IMG/VR virus record: IMGVR_UViG_3300009149_000371
Span: 1-20,388 of that record
Reading direction: 5' to 3' (one strand)
Length of the DNA: 20,388 bases
Source of the DNA: a virus
Positions 5,953 to 14,085 of the stretch are shown piece after piece. Position 1 is the stretch's first letter; every line of letters starts with the position of its first letter. The translations under genes were made by a program, and so were the position numbers. Under the pieces are notes generated by a model. It saw only the letters and a program-made list of their open reading frames with translations. It was not told where the DNA came from and did not search any database.

Positions 5953-7471
5953 CAGCACTCTGATCTTTGGTCCTCCTGGGTGCGGCAAGACCCATACTCT
6001 AATTGAGAGTGTGAAGGAGGCGTTAACTAATGGAACACCTCCGGATCGAATTGCTTTTGTATTCTTTACGAAGAAGGCTATCCGGGAAGCTACAGATAGA
6101 GCGTGTGCTGAATTTAATCTTACAGACAAAGATCTTCCTCACTTCAGAACATTACACTCGATGGCGTTTAGGGGATTAGGACTTCAATCTAGTGACATGC
6201 TTGCACGAACGGACTGGAAGGTTATCGGGCAACAACTTGGGTTAGTCTTTGATGGGGCGAATAGCATTTCTCCCGAGGATGGAATGATTATGCCCGTGGC
6301 CGTTGGGAACGGAGATAAATACCTCGAGATAATGCACCGAGCCAGATATAAATTAGTTACAGTGGATCAAGAGTATAATCATGTTGGGAATCGAGAATTG
6401 TATTATGCTCTCTTCGATAGGATTGAGCGGGTTGTATCGGAATATAAGCGGCAGCTTTTCAAATGGGACTTTGTAGACCTCATTGAGAGCTACATCGAGA
6501 ACGTGGAGCCCCCGTTCTTGGATCTTCTGATTGTTGATGAGGCTCAAGATCTTACGCCTCTCCAGTGGAAGATGGTGCAGAAGATAGCTCTTAGTGCAAA
6601 GAAGGTTCTTTATGCTGGGGATGATGACCAGGCCATACACAGATGGACAGGGGTAGACGTTGAATTGTTTTTGAATTGCAGTGAGCAGACGAGGATCTTA
6701 ACCCAGAGTTATAGACTGCCGATATCGGTACATGGGTTATCTCAACACATGGTTCAACGAATAAACAACAGAAAAGAAAAAGATTTCCGACCGACTTCCC
6801 ACGAGGGAACCGTGAATTTTCACAGGAGTCTTGAGGAACTTGATTTTTCTACGGGGTCATGGACTCTTATGGCGCGAACTAATTCTATTGTGAAGGGGTG
6901 GGGAGAGCAGATGGAGGACGCAGGTCTTTTGTATTCTATCAAAGGGCGAAGTAGCATTGATCCAGTAACGGCGGAGGTTATTTCTTTTTGGAAAATACTG
7001 CGACAAGGAGGGAAGTTACCTCTTGCATCCGTTATAAAACTCTACGAAACTGTACCTAAGATGGGAGACTTTAGAGTAGTCAAAAGAGGTTCTAGTAAAC
7101 TTCTAGAGACAGTGAACCCTGAGAGTTTCCTGTCTTACGAAGATTTGAGTGTGGACTACGGAATGGTTGCGCCCCAGGATAGAGATCCGATGGACGTGGC
7201 TCGATTAGGTACACATGCCAAGCAGTATATCCAAGCCATTGAGCGTAGAGGAGGGGATATTATGAGCGTCCCCAAGGTAAAGCTTTCAACTTTTCATGCA
7301 ATGAAAGGAGGAGAAGATGATAACTGTGTGGTCTCTATGTCTACCCCAAGGGTTTGCGCTGAGAGTCCCCATCAAGACGACGAACACCGCGCCTTTTATG
7401 TCGGCGTAACGAGATCCAAGAACAATTTGCATGTCATTGAGTCACACAAAGGGTATAGGTATCAAATATGA
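5942..7471 (+). CDS. UvrD/Rep-type superfamily 1A DNA helicase (about 509 aa)
   Basis: Motifs appear in order: Walker A GPPGCGKT (about residues 10-17), FFTKKAIREA (Ia), HFRTLHSMAF, VDEAQD (motif II, 198-203), GDDDQAIHRW (motif III), LTQSYRLP (IV), KLSTFHAMKGGEDD (V) and HRAFYVGVTRSKNNLHVI (VI). This is a 3'-5' SF1A helicase, though Dda-like 5'-3' helicases share many motifs. The start at 5942 is right at the Walker A domain; an in-frame upstream ATG at 5849 would read through the HTH gene. AGAGG lies about 7 bases upstream. As no DnaB-type helicase is seen, it may unwind the fork. Confidence 0.93.
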   Translation: MGSNSTLIFGPPGCGKTHTLIESVKEALTNGTPPDRIAFVFFTKKAIREATDRACAEFNLTDKDLPHFRTLHSMAFRGLGLQSSDMLARTDWKVIGQQLGLVFDGANSISPEDGMIMPVAVGNGDKYLEIMHRARYKLVTVDQEYNHVGNRELYYALFDRIERVVSEYKRQLFKWDFVDLIESYIENVEPPFLDLLIVDEAQDLTPLQWKMVQKIALSAKKVLYAGDDDQAIHRWTGVDVELFLNCSEQTRILTQSYRLPISVHGLSQHMVQRINNRKEKDFRPTSHEGTVNFHRSLEELDFSTGSWTLMARTNSIVKGWGEQMEDAGLLYSIKGRSSIDPVTAEVISFWKILRQGGKLPLASVIKLYETVPKMGDFRVVKRGSSKLLETVNPESFLSYEDLSVDYGMVAPQDRDPMDVARLGTHAKQYIQAIERRGGDIMSVPKVKLSTFHAMKGGEDDNCVVSMSTPRVCAESPHQDDEHRAFYVGVTRSKNNLHVIESHKGYRYQI

Positions 7472-7731
7472 AACGAGCAGCAATATTGAAACGAGCAGAA
7501 GAACTCATCAACGGCAAGAGAGCCCGGGAATATGGAGACGCCTACGATAACCATGAGCGCATAGCCAAACTATGGGCCGTAGTTCTTGGAATGGATGTGA
7601 GTGTTGGACAAGTCTATCTTTGCTTAAATCAATTGAAAGTCTCTAGACTTATTGAGACACCCGACCATGAGGACTCGTGGATAGATATAGCAGGATATGC
7701 CGCACTGGGCGGGGAAAAATGGGACGAATAA
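7468..7731 (+). CDS. DUF6378-like phage protein (87 aa)
   Basis: The pattern INGKRAREYGDAYDNHERIA, then AKLW, KVSRLIETPDHEDSWIDIAGYAAL matches the DUF6378 family of small phage proteins, with conserved YGD, N, LK.sRl and DiaGYaal. Their function is not established. The ATG overlaps the helicase stop as ATGA, so translation is coupled. It sits directly before the polymerase leader, which points to a role linked to replication or nucleotide metabolism, but nothing catalytic is evident. Confidence 0.85.
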   Translation: MKRAAILKRAEELINGKRAREYGDAYDNHERIAKLWAVVLGMDVSVGQVYLCLNQLKVSRLIETPDHEDSWIDIAGYAALGGEKWDE

Positions 7732-7743
7732 GGAGAGAGAACA

Positions 7744-7764
7744 ATGGATTCTGAGGATCAGTAA
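7744..7764 (+). CDS. Six-codon minigene in the polymerase leader
   Basis: ATG GAT TCT GAG GAT CAG TAA encodes MDSEDQ. It has a strong ribosome binding site (AGGAGAGAGAACAATG) almost identical to that of the primase gene (AGGAGAGAACAATG at 4201-4214). Its stop overlaps the polymerase start as TAATG. It could be an upstream frame that sets polymerase output by re-initiation, or the remnant of an earlier start. Confidence 0.5.
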   Translation: MDSEDQ

Positions 7765-9680
7765 TGCAGAAGAACCTATTTGAAAAGACAGGCAAGGACA
7801 ACGATTTCTTAATAAAGAATGAGATGGATCTTATCGAAAAAGACTGGAACATACCTCCAGAGTATCCCGACTTGACGGGGTATAAACAAATAGCCGTGGA
7901 TCTTGAAACCTATGACCCAAACTTAACTACCCTAGGCCCTGGGTGGTCTAGGAAAGACGGACACATAGCCGGGATCGCAGTAGCAGCAGGGGATTATTAC
8001 GGATATTTTCCCATCCGACATCAGAACGGTCACAACTTAGACCACAAGATGACGATGAAGTGGCTCAAGAAGCAGATGGAAACTCCGAACATAGATAAGA
8101 TCATGCACAATGCCACCTACGACGCAGGATGGCTCCGTGTAGAGGGCATAGAGGTTCAGGGTAGGATAATCGACACAATGCTTGCTGCCGCGCTCATCGA
8201 CGAGAACAGGTTCTCCTACAGCCTAAACAATTTAGGACGTGACTATCTCGGTGAGACTAAGAGTGAGAAATTACTTCGTGCCGCTGCAGCAGAGTGGGGC
8301 ATAGACCCGAAGGCTGACATGCACAAGCTACCACCAAAGTATGTTGGAGCATACGCGGAACAGGATGCCGTGCTTACATTAAAGCTATGGGAAAGATTTA
8401 AAACCGAAATTAACACACAAGAACTCAATCACATCTTTGAATTAGAAACTTCTCTCATCCCTTTAATGCTAGACATGCGGGAGAAAGGTGTTCGTGTTGA
8501 TCTAAACAAGACGGACGAGATCCGCAAAGAGTTACGGATCAAGGTGCAAGATTTAAAATCTGAGATTAAACGTAGAACAGGTATTTTAATTGAGCCTTGG
8601 GCTAACGCCTCGGTCGAGAAGATCTTTAAATCTCTAGACATAGACTACCCCCGGACAGAAGCGGGAGGTTCGTCCTTTACAAAACATTTCTTAAACGCAC
8701 ATCCTCATGAGGTAGCTCAGATGATTGTGAAGTTAAGGGAGTTTGACAAGGCTGATAGTACTTTCATTGATAGTATCATGCGACATGAGCATAACGGTCG
8801 TATCCATACTGAATTCCATCAGCTAAGAAAAGACAACGCAGGAACTGTTACAGGTAGATTTTCTTCTAGCAACCCGAACCTACAACAGTTTCCAGCGAGG
8901 GATCCAGATATTAAGAAGGCTATTCGCGGACTGTTTCTTCCAGAAGAAGGACAAAAATGGGGAAGCTTTGATTACTCGAGCCAAGAACCGAGGCTCCTGG
9001 TTCACTTCGCATCCTCCATTCCTGAGAGGCTTAGACATTCTGTCGTGAATACTATCGTGGAAGAGTACAATACAAACGATGTAGACCTACACCAGATGGC
9101 GGCAGACCTAGCCGGGATCACACGCAAAGAAGCTAAAGTCGTGAACCTTGGTATTATGTACGGGATGGGCGTTGGAAAGTTATCCACACAACTTGACATA
9201 ACTAAGGATGAGGCGAAAGAACTTCTCGAACAGTACACGGAGAAGATTCCTTTTGTAAAACAACTGGCGACAATGGCAAGCCGGAGAGCCGACACGAAGG
9301 GACAGATACGAACGATCCTAGGACGGAAGTGCAGGTTTCATCTATGGGAACCACGATCCTTTGGGTACAACAAGGCATTGCCTCTCGACGAGGCGGAGAA
9401 AGAATACGGAGGGTTGGGCATGATACGGAGAGCCTTTACATACAAAGCGTTAAACAAATTAATTCAAGGGAGTGCAGCGGATCAAACAAAGAAAGCTATG
9501 GTTGATTGCTATGCTGAGAATTTTATTCCTATGCTAACAGTCCATGATGAGTTATGCTTCTCCGTAGAAGGTCAGGAGCAAACTGATAGGATCAAGGAAA
9601 TTATGGAAACAAGTCTTCCCTTAAATGTACCCACGAAAGTGGACTGCGAGGTTGGAGATAATTGGGGAGAGGTAGGATAA
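7764..9680 (+). CDS. polA: Family A DNA polymerase with 3'-5' exonuclease domain
   Basis: The 3'-5' exonuclease domain shows AVDLETYD (D46, E48), HNATYDAGWL and YAEQDAVLT. The polymerase domain shows motif A SFDYSSQEPRL (D403), O-helix motif B KVVNLGIMYG, and motif C VHDE (594-596). The 5'-3' exonuclease domain of bacterial Pol I is absent, as in other phage polymerases of this size (638 aa). Position 462, equal to Phe762 of E. coli Pol I, is Leu; this residue affects nucleotide selection and replication speed. The start follows GAGGA seven bases upstream and overlaps the minigene stop. It replicates the phage genome with the primase and helicases encoded upstream. Confidence 0.97.
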   Translation: MQKNLFEKTGKDNDFLIKNEMDLIEKDWNIPPEYPDLTGYKQIAVDLETYDPNLTTLGPGWSRKDGHIAGIAVAAGDYYGYFPIRHQNGHNLDHKMTMKWLKKQMETPNIDKIMHNATYDAGWLRVEGIEVQGRIIDTMLAAALIDENRFSYSLNNLGRDYLGETKSEKLLRAAAAEWGIDPKADMHKLPPKYVGAYAEQDAVLTLKLWERFKTEINTQELNHIFELETSLIPLMLDMREKGVRVDLNKTDEIRKELRIKVQDLKSEIKRRTGILIEPWANASVEKIFKSLDIDYPRTEAGGSSFTKHFLNAHPHEVAQMIVKLREFDKADSTFIDSIMRHEHNGRIHTEFHQLRKDNAGTVTGRFSSSNPNLQQFPARDPDIKKAIRGLFLPEEGQKWGSFDYSSQEPRLLVHFASSIPERLRHSVVNTIVEEYNTNDVDLHQMAADLAGITRKEAKVVNLGIMYGMGVGKLSTQLDITKDEAKELLEQYTEKIPFVKQLATMASRRADTKGQIRTILGRKCRFHLWEPRSFGYNKALPLDEAEKEYGGLGMIRRAFTYKALNKLIQGSAADQTKKAMVDCYAENFIPMLTVHDELCFSVEGQEQTDRIKEIMETSLPLNVPTKVDCEVGDNWGEVG

Positions 9681-9889
9681 TGGATCATGTCCATGTTGAG
9701 GCAATTGGTTTTAAAGACATGCATCCACATCAGGTGGACGCTCTCTTTGCATTTATCGAACTGGCACTCCGAGTAGCGGATCAATCAGAGAACGAACAGA
9801 AATTTCAAGAAGTATTTGAATCGGCTACGGATGCCGTCCTGTTATTTGGTGGCTCCGGGATTGAAATAAAAATTAACCCAGTCTGTTAG
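9680..9889 (+). CDS. Small protein after the polymerase, 69 aa, unknown function
   Basis: The ATG overlaps the polymerase stop as TAATG (9678-9682); an in-frame upstream ATG at 9662 lies inside the polymerase gene and is less likely. The N-terminus is His-rich (MDHVHVEAIGF, MHPHQVDALFAFIELALRVA). An acidic helix follows, then LFGGSGIEIKI near the end. No known motif is recognised. It is the last gene of the rightward operon, and its final 17 bases overlap the end of the opposing virion gene. Confidence 0.75.
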   Translation: MDHVHVEAIGFKDMHPHQVDALFAFIELALRVADQSENEQKFQEVFESATDAVLLFGGSGIEIKINPVC

Positions 9890-12800
9890 CTATCTCTATG
9901 TTCTGAGGGTTGTTACCCAATAAGGAGGGCGGTGTCGCAACTCTGTTGCTAGGTGTGTTAAGAGCTGCGAATGGATTACCCACAGGTGGTGCACTGTTAG
10001 GTGTGTTAAGAGCTGCGAATGGATTACCCACAGGCTGGGACGTCGGAGCTTGGGCCTGGGGTCTATACAAATTGACAGGCTCCCTGGAGAGTGGTGCAAC
10101 AGGTTTTGCTGGAGTAAACTCTGGGTCCTTGGTTAGTTTTTCTTTCTTAAACTGTTGATATGCTTTTGCTATATCTCCAGATGGAAACTGGTTCATGATG
10201 CCGAACCTCCTCATCTTATTCTTTATTTGAGAGCTTACTTTGTACGGATCAGAAAGTCCTCTGCTTACTCGATCAACTCCCGTGACGTTATTCTTTTCTA
10301 AGATGTTTTTTATTTTAAAACGGGACAATCCCAACGCTTTTCCATCCTCAAACATCTGAAACATTTTCTCGTCTGCTTTTTGTAAAGCTATATTTGCTTT
10401 TATGTAGCCTTGCAGCAAACCCTCTGAGTTAATGTTTCTATCGTCGGCAAGAGAAGTAAATTTTTGTTTGGCTTCGGACTGTTGTTTCTTTATGTCAAGA
10501 CCTTTGTATCGAATGTTTTTTTCGGGGTCGAAAGTTATCGGTCGGAACCCTAGCATGCCTAACGCCATCGACTTATCCATGCCGTATTCATTCCCTTGTT
10601 TGTCCATTGAATCGATGAACCCGTCTTCAGAGCCTAAAATTCCTCGAATAAATTTTCGCGGGACTATCTCTCCTCCCCGTCCTTCGAAAGGTAGAATATT
10701 TGGGATGGCGGTATTAGCCATGTGGATACCGCCTTTTTTAACTTTATCCGCCCAGGAATCCGCAGGAGAAAATATTTTTGCACCCGTGTCTGACATCCCT
10801 GAACCAAAAGGATTTCCCTCTTTGATTGCTTTTGCCGACATGGAAAATTCCATGAAAGGCTTCATGGATTCAGCCATAGATGTAAACATAGCTCCGGCTA
10901 AAGCTTCGGAGGATCTTTTTCCGTGACGCTTAGATGTAGCAAATGAATCCATTCCACTTTTCATAAGTTTAGCAATGTCATTGTATGGGTTGAAGGTGCT
11001 GAAGTTAATGAACTGTGGGTTGCCTTTTTTATCTACACCAATAGGAACTAACGTAGCATATTTTTCCCAAGGAGCTCCGAAAGACCTCTTGTACGCTTCT
11101 ATTTGATCTTTTCCTATTCCAGTAGCAAGCATCCCCGCCTGAACCGTTGCAGTGGGAACCATTATAGTTGTTGCGAGTACTCCCGACGCTCTTCTCATGC
11201 CTATGTTTTGAACCGCAGGTATATCCGAGGCTAATTCTTTCAAGGCTTGGTCAACAGTATTAAACCCTGTTCTATAAACCTCATATGGAAAAGTTACGAA
11301 GTTTCCAAAAGGAAGTTTTCTCATCCCTCGAATAAGACTAGGAGCTACGTCATAGTTTGGGACAGTATCTCGTACAATCTGACCAGCTCTGTCCTTAATT
11401 AACTCGTCTACCTGACCCGCGTTCAGATTAGAAGGCACTGGTGTTTCTGGGGATAAGTGTCTGTATTTATCCTCAATACTTAAATCGTTTAATGCACTTC
11501 TTAATTTATTTTGTTCGAACTTATAGTTGTAGATCTTCCAACCATCGTCACTACCTTGGTACAGTTTATCCATTAAGGTGGTAAAATCTTTGGCTGAGGC
11601 TTTGTATTCACCCACCCCTACCTTTTTATTCATTGCTCTTTGTACTGGGCCTTTAGAGAACCCTTTAAAAGACGGAGCGCCATATCCGCTCAACAATTCT
11701 TGGATCTCTCTTAAGTTAGCAGAGGTTCCGATTATGCCTCTTGACTGCATTTCTGCAAGTTCCTTAAGCATTGCTTCATCACCTGAGTTACGCATGTTCT
11801 TAAAAACGATATCAAAAGATTCTTTTAAACTTGCTCCTCGGCCTAGGTTTCCTTGCATCAAAGCAAACATGGATGCACTAGTAAGGTTTCTAACCTGTGT
11901 TACTGGAGACAAAACAGTTTTGGAATATTGAGTCACCCCTTTTACTTTCATCGCACCACTAAGACCCCTAGCGGCAATGTCCCAGAAATCTTTAGAGTTC
12001 CCCACTTTGTGTACAGTCAGGTCGGTATAAATTTGTTTGGGAACCATGTACCCATTTAGAACGCCCCAACCAGATTGATCCAATTGGTTCATGTCCAAGT
12101 TCGCATCTTTTAGAACATCATCTCCAAGTTCTCCGGGTCGAAAGGACGAACCCTCTTTTTCAGCACCTAATTCAACGTAGCCTTGTTTCCTCAAATTAGC
12201 TTTTTGTGCGTCGTTCAAAGACCCAGATTTACGAAACAAGGTTCCGATTCCCGTATTACTCTCTGCCGCTTTACGAATGTCATCAAAAAAAGTGTCCGCT
12301 GCTTTGAAGTTTGCTAAGTCTGAAATGGTTTGCACATACGCTTGGGTCGGGTTTGAAATTTCCCCCATCACTTCTCTTAGTTCTGGAGCGATATTCTTTC
12401 TTTCCAAAAGCATATCCGTGTTTAGCCGAACGCTTCCAATTCTGCCCGCCTCCACGTTCCTAGCACCACTAAAGGAATGTCTTTCTAGAAAAGATTTCGT
12501 AGCGGCTTCCGCAGCTTGGTCGTTCACACCATTTAAAAACTTTAATCCAACAATTTCCTGGGCACCCTCTGCGTTCGCTTTTGTCACAGCCGTTGCACCA
12601 ATTTCTTTCATGAAAACTGGATTCGTAAAATCTAACTCATTAACACCAGGAACATTTCTTATTGCTGCTTGAGTCAGTTCATCTTCCGCCATTGCTTTTC
12701 CACCAGTTCTAAAGAACTTGTTTGCAACCATCTGAGCGTCTTTTGTCGGGGCGTACTTTGTGTTTCTATGGATTTCGTAATCTCTTCTTAAGTACCCTTT

Positions 12801-14081
12801 GTTTCCAGCTATGGACTCCGTAATTAATTTACGGAGGTTTACATTACCCATCATCTGAACGCTTTCATTCAAGAGAGCACTCTCTTCAAGTGCAGACTTA
12901 GATAGATCTAAAACATGTTTCCGCATGCTATCAAGATTCTTCCTATCTACTCCAGTTGGGAGTTCATCATAGATCTTATTAAGCTGGTCTGGTTCCGCCT
13001 CAAGATATTTTCTAATAGATTTTTCTGCGGATTCCCTGCCAAGGAGTGATGCGTCGGGATCTAATTGACTAGATATTTTCTGCAAATCTTTTTCTAAAAG
13101 AGTCGCATTAGCTTCGGCTCTAGTCATGTCTATTTTAATGCCTTGTTTATTTAAACCCCTTGAAAGCCCAACGGCAAAAGGAAGACGCCCCCTGTATCTG
13201 AGGCCTCCTAAGAATGAGGAGAGTAGATCCTGTGACGGACTTGCTTTTCCCGCTAAGACCGTTTCATCAAGTCTGGCGATTGAGTCAGAAACATTAGACG
13301 CTCCTTTTAGCAGGGTTTTAGCTCCTTGTTGAACAAGAGCTCTACCACCTTCGAGCACGGGTTTCCCGACAGAACTTTGCGCCACGGCTTGACCCGCTTG
13401 TTGTGCAGGTTCTACAAGAATTTTTTTCCCGACCTTAAAAGCACCGATTGCTGCGGGAACCGCAATGGCGCCCTCCACTCCGAGAAAGAGCCTGTCTTTT
13501 ATATTCTCTAATGCCTTCTTTCTGTTGGATAATCCAGCTTCGCTTTCAGGTCCAGACCCCCCATCCCAAAAACCCTCTATTACAGATTCTGTGTCATTGG
13601 TTGCTACTATAAGATCTGTTGCACCTGCCGCCGCCGACTGCATAGCTAAGTTCTTTAGCTTACTCGCTTCTATTGCTGCCCCCCCACCAGCTTTTAATTT
13701 CCTTGCTTTTACAAGCGCGTTCAATGCCTTAACGCCAGCACCTCCAGGCACACCAAATTGAGTGATAAGCTCCGCACCTTTACCCATGAATCCAACGGGA
13801 TCTAGCCCCGCTGCCTCCCTGAAATCTTCAAATGTTTCTGTAACTGCATCCGCTGTTTGGGTTCCAGCCACGAGGTCAATGCCAGTAGCTCCGAGTTCCA
13901 AGATGCCCTGTGGGATTTTAGTTAATCCCGATCCGACACCCTCAATAATTTCTTGAAACCAGCCCTCGCTCTCGGGGTCAAGTCCTGATGCTCTTGGTTC
14001 GTCGGCAAGTTGAGCAAAGATGTTCCCTGATCCTGATGCTCTTGGTTTGTCGGCAAGTTGAGCAAAGATGTTTTCGGCCAT
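9873..14081 (-). CDS. Large internal-virion-type protein, 1402 aa
   Basis: Size, Ala/Lys-rich helical composition and position at the end of the virion block fit an internal virion or DNA ejection protein. Two hydrophobic, Gly-rich stretches occur near residues 45-75 and 100-150, and VLATTIMVPTATVQAGMLAT (about 960-980) is strongly hydrophobic, suiting membrane contact during genome entry. The segment KLPFGNFVTFPYEVYRTGFN (near 920) resembles the LPD38 region of large polyvalent phage proteins, seen as a weak match by eye. Both ends carry 16-residue repeats. No lytic transglycosylase motif is recognised. AGGA lies 7-8 bases before the ATG, inside the end of the upstream gene. Confidence 0.8.
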   Translation of the reverse strand: MAENIFAQLADKPRASGSGNIFAQLADEPRASGLDPESEGWFQEIIEGVGSGLTKIPQGILELGATGIDLVAGTQTADAVTETFEDFREAAGLDPVGFMGKGAELITQFGVPGGAGVKALNALVKARKLKAGGGAAIEASKLKNLAMQSAAAGATDLIVATNDTESVIEGFWDGGSGPESEAGLSNRKKALENIKDRLFLGVEGAIAVPAAIGAFKVGKKILVEPAQQAGQAVAQSSVGKPVLEGGRALVQQGAKTLLKGASNVSDSIARLDETVLAGKASPSQDLLSSFLGGLRYRGRLPFAVGLSRGLNKQGIKIDMTRAEANATLLEKDLQKISSQLDPDASLLGRESAEKSIRKYLEAEPDQLNKIYDELPTGVDRKNLDSMRKHVLDLSKSALEESALLNESVQMMGNVNLRKLITESIAGNKGYLRRDYEIHRNTKYAPTKDAQMVANKFFRTGGKAMAEDELTQAAIRNVPGVNELDFTNPVFMKEIGATAVTKANAEGAQEIVGLKFLNGVNDQAAEAATKSFLERHSFSGARNVEAGRIGSVRLNTDMLLERKNIAPELREVMGEISNPTQAYVQTISDLANFKAADTFFDDIRKAAESNTGIGTLFRKSGSLNDAQKANLRKQGYVELGAEKEGSSFRPGELGDDVLKDANLDMNQLDQSGWGVLNGYMVPKQIYTDLTVHKVGNSKDFWDIAARGLSGAMKVKGVTQYSKTVLSPVTQVRNLTSASMFALMQGNLGRGASLKESFDIVFKNMRNSGDEAMLKELAEMQSRGIIGTSANLREIQELLSGYGAPSFKGFSKGPVQRAMNKKVGVGEYKASAKDFTTLMDKLYQGSDDGWKIYNYKFEQNKLRSALNDLSIEDKYRHLSPETPVPSNLNAGQVDELIKDRAGQIVRDTVPNYDVAPSLIRGMRKLPFGNFVTFPYEVYRTGFNTVDQALKELASDIPAVQNIGMRRASGVLATTIMVPTATVQAGMLATGIGKDQIEAYKRSFGAPWEKYATLVPIGVDKKGNPQFINFSTFNPYNDIAKLMKSGMDSFATSKRHGKRSSEALAGAMFTSMAESMKPFMEFSMSAKAIKEGNPFGSGMSDTGAKIFSPADSWADKVKKGGIHMANTAIPNILPFEGRGGEIVPRKFIRGILGSEDGFIDSMDKQGNEYGMDKSMALGMLGFRPITFDPEKNIRYKGLDIKKQQSEAKQKFTSLADDRNINSEGLLQGYIKANIALQKADEKMFQMFEDGKALGLSRFKIKNILEKNNVTGVDRVSRGLSDPYKVSSQIKNKMRRFGIMNQFPSGDIAKAYQQFKKEKLTKDPEFTPAKPVAPLSREPVNLYRPQAQAPTSQPVGNPFAALNTPNSAPPVGNPFAALNTPSNRVATPPSLLGNNPQNIEIANRLG
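9950..10034 (-). repeat. 48-bp tandem repeat near the C-terminus of the large virion protein
   Basis: A 37-base unit at 9950-9986 recurs identically at 9998-10034, with a 48-base period. It encodes two copies of VGNPFAALNTP, 16 residues apart, in a Pro/Asn-rich tail. Confidence 0.9.
13983..14072 (-). repeat. 48-bp tandem repeat at the N-terminus of the large virion protein
   Basis: The unit at 13983-14024 recurs at 14031-14072 with one difference (C/T), a 48-base period. It encodes NIFAQLADEPRASG and NIFAQLADKPRASG, starting at residue 4. Confidence 0.9.
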
Positions 14082-14085
14082 TATT

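Noticed and set aside
10432-10926. 164-residue plus-strand open frame inside the large virion gene
   Set aside because: It lies wholly opposite a continuous 1402-residue frame with protein-like sequence, has no convincing ribosome site and has a composition typical of antisense shadow frames.
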